Positions 22,155-35,547 of a stretch of 64,000 bases of DNA are shown here, one piece after another. The position numbers and the translations under genes were made by a program. How positions within the stretch are numbered: the first letter of the stretch is position 1; every line of letters starts with the position of its first letter. The notes below the pieces were generated by a model, which did not search any database, had not been told where the DNA came from, and saw nothing but the letters and a program-made list of their open reading frames with translations. This DNA comes from Lota lota. Lineage: Eukaryota > Chordata > Actinopteri > Gadiformes > Lotidae. The DNA is taken from assembly GCA_026745465.1 (NCBI GenBank), contig JACYXH010000091.1, positions 581,001-645,000 of the forward strand. The letters run 5' to 3'.

Positions 22155-25100
22155 ATGGTAAGTAACAACATTTCAATGTAAAATGTGTACTACATTACCT
22201 GCAGTGTTGCATATATTGCTTTTCTTGTGACCGAATGTTTCAGGAGCCAATTCGTCTGAACCCAGGTCCCTACCCCCTGCTGATAATAGCCACAATGACT
22301 GCACTCATTCAGGGTAAGTTTGCGTGACTATCACACTACCACCAAACAGTCTAGCTCTCGTTCACAAAAAGCAAACGTGTGTTTCCATATATCTGATCCC
22401 AGATCTGAGCACTACAGGAGGGGCCCACGCGTGGAGGTACCACTACAGCACCGACCCAATGCGTTCCTGGAGCTCAGCCCGAACCTGGTGCCAGCAGCAT
22501 TACACAGACATGGTGGCTATCCAGAACCAGGGGGAGATCACCTACCTCAACCAGATGCTGCCCTTCAACCCCAGCTACTACTGGATCGGCATCCGCAAGG
22601 TGGCGGGGGTCTGGACCTGGGTGGGTACCAAGAGGAGCCTGACACCAGATGCTGAGAACTGGGCGGTCGGGGAGCCTAACAACGCATACGAGGACTGTGT
22701 GGAGATGTACATCAAGAGGGATAAGGACACGGCGAAGTGGAACGACGAGCGGTGCAATAAGAAGAAAGGAACGGTCTGCTATACAGGTATATAGTTGTCA
22801 TGTATATATTATACTTTCAAATATCTGTCCTCTATAAGTCATTCGCAAGCAGTTCAATGAAACATGAAACACTTAGATGTTGTAAGTACGTTGTAACGTC
22901 CATTATTAGCTCACATTCCATAATATTCTCCTATGTACTCAGTTATAGAGTACACATGTACTGGACTGTCTGTGCAGTTTGATTTCTAACTCTCGATGGT
23001 TATAGCCTCGTGTTTAGAGGGATCCTGTGGTAACCATGCAGACTGTGTAGAGACCATAGGAAACTTCACCTGCCAATGTCACCCCGGCTTCCTAAGCCCT
23101 CCCTGTGAAGAGGGTGAGTAGACTTACAGTTATGATCCTGAAATGAGCATGTACTTATGTATGTCATTAAGGAGCAGGTAGGGGTCACGCCTCTTGCTCA
23201 AGGGTGCCTGAAGGAAAACTGTAGACACCAGGGTTTGATTTGGACATCAAACTCCCTAACCACTAGACTACCCTACCCTCCAACCCACTCAATCACAATC
23301 TGTTACAGTCTGAATCATATTTGAAATATCATCTCCTATGATAATTCCTCAGCTGAAAATAGACATGTCATGCCCTTTCGGTGCTTCTGTCCGTTTCTCC
23401 ACCAACAGCAGTCACGTGCGACGCCCTCTCGGGTCCCCAGCACGGCCGTCTCCAGTGTTACGACTCCTATGGACCTTCACGCTTCAATTCATCCTGCCAG
23501 TTCCACTGTGACCTTGGATACCGGGTGGAGGGCCCGGAATGGCTGCAGTGTCAGGCGTCCGGACGCTGGGACCATCCGGCCCCTCGGTGCCAAGGTAGGG
23601 GTTATCGGTCGGGAGACGACATCGATTGAATCATTTTGTAACATTTTCAAAGTTGAGTTTGAAGGTAAGCTTTTCTTCCCCGATAGTGGAACGGTGCACG
23701 GCTCTGAACCGAACGTCTGACAGACTGCTCATGACTTGCAGCCATCCGATTGCTCCTTCCAGCTTCAACTCCACTTGTGCGTTCAGTTGTGAGGAAGGTT
23801 TCGAGCTTAGCGGACAGAGCTTGACAGAATGCGACCATGCGGGAAAATGGACCGCCGATGTCCCAACGTGTTCAGGTAAAATCTGTTTGTTTTCTTTTTA
23901 TTGTTTAATAAAGCAAGCATATGCATTCATGCATTATTTTCAAATAATTATCATTATGATCTACAATCTTTTGATGTTATTATCGACATCATCGTACATC
24001 GTAGTTTTGCATTATAGGTTAGTTGTAACTCAGTTTACATAATGGTGCATTGTCTCCATTTAGAAACATTGTACAGGCAGCGATTTAAATGAGTCAGAGG
24101 CATGTAAGTATTTGTTGTCTTTTGGTTTTCCAATATTAAACAGAAGATGCAAATTAGACCTAATCTCTGTAGTGCAGATACCACAACTCTTCCGACAGAC
24201 ATGACCTCTCGATACACAGTTGCACGTGCATATCAGACATGACCTCTCGAGACACAGTTGCCCGTGCACAACATCAGACATGACCTCTTGACCTCTCTTT
24301 CACGCAAACAACCTCTTATAGTCACACAAACCCCTTTGAAGCTTCAGGATACAGGACCAACATCCGCTAATTCAGGCCATCGGTTTCCACAACAACATGG
24401 AAACACACTCTGCTGCCTTGACAACACTAGTCCCATTCTGTATTAGATTGTTTCCCAACGAGTTCTGAATATTTGGCAATCAACCGTATGATGAACACAA
24501 TTCAATGTGAATAAGCCCTTGCCATTTCCCTCGACTGTAAATCATGTCAACATCATTTTTTTTCACACCATAATCTGTGCATATATTGAATGAGTGTTTA
24601 TATGAAACCGTGATATGGTGTGCTTTTCATCAGCTTCTATTGAAATCATACTCAAAAAGACAAAAAACGAAATGCATTCCTGCATCCACCTGAATGTGTG
24701 TGTGACCCTTGGATGTATGTGATCCTCCACAGTGATTGCGTGCGCTCCCATTTCCCCTCCTGCTATGGGCAACATGACCTGTGTTGACAGCCTGGCTCAG
24801 TTCTCCTTTGGCTCCTCGTGTAGCGTCACCTGTTTGGAAGGCTACACTCTGGCTGGCAGCCACACACTGGCCTGCCTAGCCTCTGGAGAGTGGAGCCAAG
24901 CTAGACCCACTTGTATAGGTACGATCTGTTTTTATGGTCTGGAAATGTAGAGCACAAAAAAAAACTGAACAAAATTGAAATATATTGGAAAAGCATGAAG
25001 TATGAAGTATTGAAAAAAAACAATTTCTGGAAAATGCTGCATATTTCTGTGAATCCAAACAAACTATCTGATTTTTTTTTTCAAAATAATAATTTTGAAT

Positions 25101-25836
25101 ATATGAGGCCTAAAGTGTTCTTGACCTTCTTCAGCTGTGCGGTGCAGCAGTCTGAAAGTCCCCCCCCATGCCGTCTTGGGCTGCCAGGATCCTATCAGAG
25201 TCTCCAGCTACGGTTCCACGTGCACCGTGCACTGTGAAGAGGGATTTAATCTGATCGGCAGCAACACCACTCAATGTTCAGCACAGGGCCGCTGGAGTCG
25301 TGGACTTCCTGTCTGTCAGGGTATGGAAGGAAGATGAAGGCCCTTTTGGGCCAAATTACAAACACACTTTTTTATGAACCTTTTCCCTGTGTTTAACTCC
25401 CTCTCCTCATTCAAATATATGGTTCATGTTTACCAGGAACTACACTAGGAACTATTGTATTTGTACTCAAACTATAGGATCTATTATTGCATAGGAACCA
25501 GGAAGTACACACAGGAATTTACTGGAGGGGCTGTGAAAATAAAAAAAAAACAGACCCATTTCATGATCAGTAGGCCATATAATACATGCTTTTTCAGTCC
25601 CTATGTTTTTTTTCCAGCAGCGGTGCTGAGATTTGTGTGAGGTGCACAACATTTGTTTCGCCATTAATGTAAATACAGTTTGCAGCTATCCCATTGTCTG
25701 GTGTCCATAATACAGTTGCAAACAATTAGCATTTGGGGTGCCCACATTTTTTTGTAATAATAATCCAGCAGCAGCGCTGTTTCACTGATGGATGCATGGA
25801 GGAGAAAAACTGGTCACTGGTTTGCTTATCTCTCCC

Positions 25837-25879
<43 letters not shown>

Positions 25880-27372
25880 CGTCACGGCTCCCAGTCCTGT
25901 TCCCATCCATTTGGCCCCATCAGCAACGTGCCATGCATGGGGGGCTTCTTCCTGCGAGGGACGGCTCACACGTCATGTGTTGAGGATTGTATTAATTGTT
26001 AAAAAGTTTGATATGGTTTCGCCTCATGCTGTTTTCCCCATCCTTGCCAAAGCCCTGTCTCTGACTCCCACTGTTAGTTGACGACACCTTTTCCCTGCCC
26101 TCACGCTCCTTCCTGCCAGATCCCTTTCTCTGACCCTCAGTTTTAGTTGATCAAAGAATTATGTCTTCACCTTCATCCTGTTCTCATCCTCCTCCCTGCC
26201 AGACGTCTGTCTCTGACCCCCTTTTGTTCTTAAAGCAATTGATCAACGGAGCAATTGAGGGGTTGGTATTAGCATCAAATGGCCCTTCTTTTGTCTTACA
26301 GCTCAAAAACAGATCCCTGTCTCTGACTCCCACTTTTAGTTGATTTATGTGTATTTACCTTCATTCTGTTATTAATCCCCCTCCCTGCCAAACATCGGTC
26401 TATATCCCTCCACTACTCTTGAGGAGTTGATTGAACAATTTGTGTATATCCACATTCATCCTGTTATTAAATCCCCCTCCCTGCCAGACACCGGTCTCTA
26501 TCCCTCCACTACACTTGAGGAGTTGATCAAACAATTCATGTGTATTCACCTTCATCCTGTTCTCATCCTCCTCCCTGCCAGACGTCTGTCTCCAACCCAA
26601 AGCGGCCCTTCCCTTGTCTCACAGCCTAACAGATCCCCCTCAGACCAACAGGTCGGGGGCCCATCACACACCAGCAAATGTTTAGCCTAGAGAGGGTGTA
26701 GGCGGTTTGTAACCCAATAGGATTCTGTGGGTTACACCTTTTTGTATAATAACAGGTAATGATTGGAGGTAACTGAGAGCCCCGCCCTTGTCATGTGCTT
26801 TAAGATATTGTGTTTTGCAATGAATGAAGAACTTTAATGGGAAAATAATGAGAACAAAAATGGGAGAGCAAGGAGGATTTACACACAGAATTAAGATGCA
26901 GAGAAATTAGGTAACCACAGAAGGACTGGTGGTTGTTTTGGGTATCCTGCGTGATCCCACGAATAAAGTGTAATGTGAATAATGTGAAGTATTGACGCCA
27001 CAGTCTTTTTGGAAGAATTGGACATGGAAACTTGCCCTGGATTGGATCTAACTTCTTCACATGCCTGGAGCACAGCAGAGCCTTGCAGTGCTTGGGTCAA
27101 AGAAAATAGAATAGTATAGAATACAATGGAGGCTCTTAGGTGGCTGATTTCATCCCAAGTGTACAATACTGTATGCAGTACACAGGATTGCTAGACTGGG
27201 TACATAGAGAGATGGTAGAATTGTACTGTTAGAGGGGGAACATTTGTACATCAAGCATCGGTGATTCAAGTGGGAATAAATCCCCCAACTCTAGCAGTGT
27301 CAATGCCATGCTCTGCCAATTGAGCTGCACTCACACATGCACGTGCACAAACGCACGTACGCACATACACGC

Positions 27373-27411
<39 letters not shown>

Positions 27412-30400
27412 TTAAACATGTTCCACCTCTCTGTGTCTCTTCAGCCATGCAGTGCAGAGTCCTGTCTGCTCCCCCTCACGGCTCCCTGTCCTGCTCTGAC
27501 CCCCATGGAGCGTTTAGCTTCTCCTCTCGCTGTGCTCTTACCTGTGATGAAGGCTTCCTGCCTAACGGGACGGCCCACACCGAGTGCTCCTCTCTGGGGA
27601 CATGGAGTCAGGAAGTCCCTCAGTGCCTGGGTAAGACATGATAAGACTTAGAAACTATATATCTATATAAACTTGTAGGATGCTCGTATCAGTGCTATTG
27701 GAACTACACAGACTCTCTTAGCACTGTGGTTGTCATTTCCTAAGTCCTTTTGAATTCTCCTTAGCATCTTTCCTTGGCCTCATGGAGTTTTTCATCGAGG
27801 TCAAGGAAAAGGGGTTAGGAAAGGACATAGGACGTAATATCTTTTTTTGGACTATTCAACCGAAGCCCAAGTTCAGATCATAAACGTAGGAACCAGGAAG
27901 TATACTTGCCCAGGTTCAGATCTTAAACATAGGAGCCAGGAAGTGTACCTACCCAGGTTCAGATGTTAAGCATAGGAACCAGGAAGTATACCTGCCCAGG
28001 TTCAGATCTTTCACATAGGAAACAGGAAGAACACTATTCCAGGTTCAGATCTTAAACATAGGAACCAGGAAGTACACTAGTCCAGGTTCAGATCTTAACC
28101 CTAGGGGTTTTCCACCTCTCTGTGTCTCTTCAGCCATGCAGTGCAGAGTCCTGTCTGCTCCCCCTCACGGCTCCCTGTCCTGCTCTGACCCCCATGGAGC
28201 GTTTAGCTTCTCCTCTCGCTGTGCTCTTACCTGTGATGAAGGCTTCCTGCCTAACGGGACGGCCCACACCGAGTGCTCCTCTCTGGGGACATGGAGCCAG
28301 GAAGTCCCTCAGTGCCTGGGTAAGACATGATAAGACCTAGAAACTGTACATGTATTAAGAACTAGTAGGATGTACGTATAAGTACTATAGGAACTACGCT
28401 TCTATAGAAACCAAAAACAACACTAGTATAGGAACTAGTAGGATGTTTGAATTGCAACTACAAGTATAGTTACATAGGAACCAGGAAGTATACCTGCCCA
28501 GGTTCAGATCTTAAACATAGGAACCAGGGAGTATACTTGTCCAGGTTCAGATCTTAAACAAAGGAACCAGGAAGTATACTTGCCCAGGTTATGATTGTTA
28601 AGCATAGGAACCAGGAAGTATCCTTGCCCAAGTTCAGATCTTAAACATAGGAACCAGGAGGTGTACTTGTCCAAGTTCAGATCTTAAACAAAGGAACCAG
28701 GAAGTATACCTATCCATGTTCAGATGTTAAACATAGGGGTTTTCCACCTCTCTGTGTCTCTTCAGCCATGCAGTGCAGAGTCCTGTCTGCTCCCCCTCAC
28801 GGCTCCCTGTCCTGCTCTGACCCCCATGGAGCGTTTAGCTTCTCCTCTCGCTGTGCTCTTACCTGTGATGAAGGCTTCCTGCCTAACGGGACGGCCCACA
28901 CCGAGTGCTCCTCTCTGGGGACATGGAGTCAGGAAGTCCCTCAGTGCCTGGGTAAGACATGATAAGACTTAGAAACTATATATCTATATAAACTTGTAGG
29001 ATGCTCGTATCAGTGCTATTGGAACTACACAGACTCTCTTAGCACTGTGGTTGTCATTTCCTAAGTCCTTTTGAATTCTCCTTAGCATCTTTCCTTGGCC
29101 TCATGGAGTTTTTCATCGAGGTCAAGGAAAAGGGGTTAGGAAAGGACATAGGACGTAATATCTTTTTTTGGACTATTCAACCGAAGCCCAAGTTCAGATC
29201 ATAAACGTAGGAACCAGGAAGTATACTTGCCCAGGTTCAGATCTTAAACATAGGAGCCAGGAAGTGTACCTACCCAGGTTCAGATGTTAAGCATAGGAAC
29301 CAGGAAGTATACCTGCCCAGGTTCAGATCTTAAACATATGAACCAGGACGTGTACCTGCCCAGGTTCAGCTGTTAAGCATAGGAACCAGGAAGTATACTT
29401 GCCCAGGTTATGATTGTCAAGCATAGGAACCAGGAAGTATCCTTGCCCAGGTTCAGATCTTAAACATGGCAACCAGGAAGTGTACTTGTCCAAGTTCAGA
29501 TCTTAAACAAAGGAACCAGGAAGTATACCTATCCATGTTCAGATGTTAAACATAGGGGTTTTCCACCTCTCTGTGTCTCTTCAGCCATGCAGTGCAGAGT
29601 CCTGTCTGCTCCCCCTCACGGCTCCCTGTCCTGCTCTGACCCCCATGGAGCGTTTAGCTTCTCCTCTCGCTGTGCTCTTACCTGTGATGAAGGCTTCCTG
29701 CCTAACGGAACGGCCCCCACTGAGTGCTCCTCTTTGGGGACATGGAGTCAGGAAGTCCCTCAGTGCCTGGGTAAGACATGATAAGACCTAGAAACTGTAC
29801 ATGTATTAAAAACGAGTACGATGCTTGTTTAAGTACCATGGCAACTACACTTGTATAGAAACCAGAAACTAGTATAGGAACTAGTAGGATGTTTGAATTG
29901 CAACTACAATTACAGTTACATAGGAACCAGGAAGTGTATTTCAATAGTAACCAGAAAGTATAATTGAATATAAATAAGAAAATATGCTTGACTACGAACC
30001 AGGAAGTATACCTGAATCGGAACTAGGAAGTATACTCAAATATAAACCAGGAAGCTTACTCCCATCAGGAAGTATACCTGAATCGGAACTAGGAAGTATA
30101 CTCAAATATAAACCAGGAAGCTTACTCCCATCAGGAAGTATACTTGAACAGGTTCAGATGTTAAACATATGAACTAGGAAGTATACTTGCCCAGGTTCTG
30201 ATCTTAAACATAGGAACCAGGAAGTACACTAGTCCATTTTCAGATGTTAAACATATGAACCAGGACGTGTACCTGCCCAGGTTCAGCTGTTAAGCATAGG
30301 AACCAGGAAGTATACTTGCCCAGGTTATGATTGTCAAGCATAGGAACCAGGAAGTATCCTTGCCCAGGTTCAGATCTTAAACATGGCAACCAGGAAGTGT

Positions 30401-33400
30401 ACTTGTCCAAGTTCAGATCTTAAACAAAGGAACCAGGAAGTATACCTATCCATGTTCAGATGTTAAACATAGGGGTTTTCCACCTCTCTGTGTCTCTTCA
30501 GCCATGCAGTGCAGAGTCCTGTCTGCTCCCCCTCACGGCTCCCTGTCCTGCTCTGACCCCCATGGAGCGTTTAGCTTCTCCTCTCGCTGTGCTCTTACCT
30601 GTGATGAAGGCTTCCTGCCTAACGGGACGGCCCACACCGAGTGCTCCTCTCTGGGGACATGGAGTCAGGAAGTCCCTCAGTGCCTGGGTAAGACATGATA
30701 AGACTTAGAAACTATATATCTATATAAACTTGTAGGATGCTCGTATCAGTACTATTGGAACTACACAGACTCTCTTAGCACTGTGGTTGTCATTTCCTAA
30801 GTCCTTTTGAATTCTCCTTAGCATCTTTCCTTGGCCTCATGGAGTTTTTCATCGAGGTCAAGGAAAAGGGGTTAGGAAAGGACATAGGACGTAATATCTT
30901 TTTTTGGACTATTCAACCGAAGCCCAAGTTCAGATCATAAACGTAGGAACCAGGAAGTATACTTGCCCAGGTTCAGATCTTAAACATAGGAGCCAGGAAG
31001 TGTACCTACCCAGGTTCAGATGTTAAGCATAGGAACCAGGAAGTATACTTGCCCAGGTTATGATTGTTAAGCATAGGAACCAGGAAGTATCCTTGCCCAG
31101 GTTCAGATCTTAAACATAGGAACCAGGAAGTGTACCTATCCATGTTCAGATGTTAAACATAGGTGTTTTCCACCTCTCTGTGTCTCTTCAGCCATGCAGT
31201 GCAGAGTCCTGTCTGCTCCCCCTCACGGCTCCCTGTCCTGCTCTGACCCCCATGGAGCGTTTAGCTTCTCCTCTCGCTGTGCTCTTACCTGTGATGAAGG
31301 CTTCCTGCCTAACGGGACGGCCCACACCGAGTGCTCCTCTCTGGGGACATGGAGCCAGGAAGTCCCTCGGTGCCTGGGTAAGACATGATAAGACCTAGAA
31401 ACTGTACATGTATTAAGAACTAGTAGGATGTACGTATAAGTACTATAGGAACTACGCTTCTATAGAAACCAAAAACAACACTAGTATAGGAACTAGTAGG
31501 ATGTTTGAATTGCAACTACAAATATAGTTACATAGGAGCCAGGAAGTATACCTGCCCAGGTTCAGATGTTAAGCATAGGAACCAGGAAGTATACCTGCCC
31601 AGGTTCAGATCTTAAACATAGGAACCAGGGAGTATACTTGTCCAGGTTCAGATGTTAAACATAGGAACCAGGAAGTATACTTGCCCAGGTTATGATTGTT
31701 AAGCATAGGAACCAGGAAGTATCCTTGCCCAGGTTCAGATCTTAAACATAGGAACCAGGAAGTGTACCTATCCATGTTCAGATGTTAAACATAGGTGTTT
31801 TCCACCTCTCTGTGTCTCTTCAGCCATGCAGTGCAGAGTCCTGTCTGCTCCCCCTCACGGCTCCCTGTCCTGCTCTGACCCCCATGGAGCGTTTAGCTTC
31901 TCCTCTCGCTGTGCTCTTACCTGTGATGAAGGCTTCCTGCCTAACGGGACGGCCCACACCGAGTGCTCCTCTCTGGGGACATGGAGCCAGGAAGTCCCTC
32001 AGTGCCTGGGTAAGACATGATAAGACCTAGAAACTGTACATGTATTAAAAACGAGTACGATGCTTGTTTAAGTACCATGGCAACTACACTTGTATAGAAA
32101 CCAGAAACTAGTATAGGAACTAGTAGGATGTTTGAATTGCAACTACAATTACAGTTACATAGGAACCAGGAAGTGTATTTCAATAGTAACCAGAAAGTAT
32201 AATTGAATATAAATAAGAAAATATGCTTGACTACGAACCAGGAAGTATACCTGAATCGGAACTAGGAAGTATACTCAAATATAAACCAGGAAGCTTACTC
32301 CCATCAGGAAGTATACTTGAACAGGTTCAGATGTTAAACATATGAACTAGGAAGTATACTTGCCCAGGTTCTGATCTTAAACATAGGAACCAGGAAGTAC
32401 ACTAGTCCATTTTCAGATGTTAAACATATGAACCAGGACGTGTACCTGCCCAGGTTCAGCTGTTAAGCATAGGAACCAGGAAGTATACTTGCCCAGGTTA
32501 TGATTGTCAAGCATAGGAACCAGGAAGTATCCTTGCCCAGGTTCAGATCTTAAACATGGCAACCAGGAAGTGTACTTGTCCAAGTTCAGATCTTAAACAA
32601 AGGAACCAGGAAGTATACCTATCCATGTTCAGATGTTAAACATAGGGGTTTTCCACCTCTCTGTGTCTCTTCAGCCATGCAGTGCAGAGTCCTGTCTGCT
32701 CCCCCTCACGGCTCCCTGTCCTGCTCTGACCCCCATGGAGCGTTTAGCTTCTCCTCTCGCTGTGCTCTTACCTGTGATGAAGGCTTCCTGCCTAACGGGA
32801 CGGCCCACACCGAGTGCTCCTCTCTGGGGACATGGAGTCAGGAAGTCCCTCAGTGCCTGGGTAAGACATGATAAGACTTAGAAACTATATATCTATATAA
32901 ACTTGTAGGATGCTCGTATCAGTACTATTGGAACTACACAGACTCTCTTAGCACTGTGGTTGTCATTTCCTAAGTCCTTTTGAATTCTCCTTAGCATCTT
33001 TCCTTGGCCTCATGGAGTTTTTCATCGAGGTCAAGGAAAAGGGGTTAGGAAAGGACATAGGACGTAATATCTTTTTTTGGACTATTCAACCGAAGCCCAA
33101 GTTCAGATCATAAACGTAGGAACCAGGAAGTATACTTGCCCAGGTTCAGATCTTAAACATAGGAGCCAGGAAGTGTACCTACCCAGGTTCAGATGTTAAG
33201 CATAGGAACCAGGAAGTATACTTGCCCAGGTTATGATTGTTAAGCATAGGAACCAGGAAGTATCCTTGCCCAGGTTCAGATCTTAAACATAGGAACCAGG
33301 AAGTGTACCTATCCATGTTCAGATGTTAAACATAGGTGTTTTCCACCTCTCTGTGTCTCTTCAGCCATGCAGTGCAGAGTCCTGTCTGCTCCCCCTCACG

Positions 33401-35507
33401 GCTCCCTGTCCTGCTCTGACCCCCATGGAGCGTTTAGCTTCTCCTCTCGCTGTGCTCTTACCTGTGATGAAGGCTTCCTGCCTAACGGGACGGCCCACAC
33501 CGAGTGCTCCTCTCTGGGGACATGGAGCCAGGAAGTCCCTCGGTGCCTGGGTAAGACATGATAAGACCTAGAAACTGTACATGTATTAAGAACTAGTAGG
33601 ATGTACGTATAAGTACTATAGGAACTACGCTTCTATAGAAACCAAAAACAACACTAGTATAGGAACTAGTAGGATGTTTGAATTGCAACTACAAATATAG
33701 TTACATAGGAGCCAGGAAGTATACCTGCCCAGGTTCAGATGTTAAGCATAGGAACCAGGAAGTATACCTGCCCAGGTTCAGATCTTAAACATAGGAACCA
33801 GGGAGTATACTTGTCCAGGTTCAGATGTTAAACATAGGAACCAGGAAGTATACTTGCCCAGGTTATGATTGTTAAGCATAGGAACCAGGAAGTATCCTTG
33901 CCCAGGTTCAGATCTTAAACATAGGAACCAGGAAGTGTACCTATCCATGTTCAGATGTTAAACATAGGTGTTTTCCACCTCTCTGTGTCTCTTCAGCCAT
34001 GCAGTGCAGAGTCCTGTCTGCTCCCCCTCACGGCTCCCTGTCCTGCTCTGACCCCCATGGAGCGTTTAGCTTCTCCTCTCGCTGTGCTCTTACCTGTGAT
34101 GAAGGCTTCCTGCCTAACGGGACGGCCCACACCGAGTGCTCCTCTCTGGGGACATGGAGCCAGGAAGTCCCTCAGTGCCTGGGTAAGACATGATAAGACC
34201 TAGAAACTGTACATGTATTAAAAACGAGTACGATGCTTGTTTAAGTACCATGGCAACTACACTTGTATAGAAACCAGAAACTAGTATAGGAACTAGTAGG
34301 ATGTTTGAATTGCAACTACAATTACAGTTACATAGGAACCAGGAAGTGTATTTCAATAGTAACCAGAAAGTATAATTGAATATAAATAAGAAAATATGCT
34401 TGACTACGAACCAGGAAGTATACCTGAATCGGAACTAGGAAGTATACTCAAATATAAACCAGGAAGCTTACTCCCATCAGGAAGTATACTTGAACAGGTT
34501 CAGATGTTAAACATATGAACTAGGAAGTATACTTGCCCAGGTTCTGATCTTAAACATAGGAACCAGGAAGTACACTAGTCCATTTTCAGATGTTAAACAT
34601 ATGAACCAGGACGTGTACCTGCCCAGGTTCAGCTGTTAAGCATAGGAACCAGGAAGTATACTTGCCCAGGTTATGATTGTCAAGCATAGGAACCAGGAAG
34701 TATCCTTGCCCAGGTTCAGATCTTAAACATGGCAACCAGGAAGTGTACTTGTCCAAGTTCAGATCTTAAACAAAGGAACCAGGAAGTATACCTATCCATG
34801 TTCAGATGTTAAACATAGGGGTTTTCCACCTCTCTGTGTCTCTTCAGCCATGCAGTGCAGAGTCCTGTCTGCTCCCCCTCACGGCTCCCTGTCCTGCTCT
34901 GACCCCCATGGAGCGTTTAGCTTCTCCTCTCGCTGTGCTCTTACCTGTGATGAAGGCTTCCTGCCTAACGGGACGGCCCACACCGAGTGCTCCTCTCTGG
35001 GGACATGGAGTCAGGAAGTCCCTCAGTGCCTGGGTAAGACATGATAAGACTTAGAAAGTGCACATGTATTAAAAACTAGTAGGATGTTTTATAAGTACCA
35101 TAGGAACTACCCTTGTATAGAAACCAGAAGTCCAGGAATTAGTAGGATGTTTGAATTGCTACAAAAAATATAGTTACATAGGCCTGTATGTTATGTTCTA
35201 TAGGCTTATACTGTGTAGGTTCTAGGAACTATACTATGCCATACGTGTATGCGAAAGTATATACTTGTATAGGTACTGCAAACTGTACTCAGAAAGTAAC
35301 TTTGAACTGACTTTGCTATCTATATATACTTGAATGTACAATTTTTTTATTTTGTGTATTCGAGTAGGGCTAAACTGCCAATTTCCAAGGACTTTGAATT
35401 GAAGTCATTTTCTACACAAACGTGCGTGTCTGTGTGTGTGCTTCTGTGTGTGTGTGTGTTTGTGTGTGTGTGTGATTGTGTGCGTGCCTGCGTGCATCTG
35501 TGTGTGT

Positions 35508-35547
<40 letters not shown>

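Larger units (their letters stand above)
27445..35033 (+). repeat. Array of 11 near-identical CCP exons
   Basis: Eleven 186-bp exons start at 27445, 28134, 28766, 29585, 30502, 31192, 31824, 32675, 33365, 33997 and 34848. Each follows ctctgtgtctcttcag and ends cctgg|gtaagacatgataag. Each encodes one six-cysteine CCP (from [16 protein letters not shown]) with one NGT glycosylation site. Protein differences are few: copy 4 has P for H after NGTA, and copies 6 and 9 have R for Q before the last Cys. Spacings are 689, 632, 819, 917, 690, 632, 851, 690, 632 and 851 bp. From intron type the copies read a-b-a-c-a-b-c-a-b-c-a. Confidence 0.95.

Noticed and set aside
27860..34830. Regularly spaced repeats resembling a CRISPR array
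   Set aside because: The spacing is within eukaryotic introns, the repeats vary and are tandem minisatellite units without unique spacers, and intact CCP exons with splice sites lie between them.
27447..35044. Eleven separate small genes starting at the Met of MQCRVLS
   Set aside because: Each Met is the third residue of a phase 1 CCP exon with an acceptor directly before it and a donor at its end; the frames stop in the next intron.
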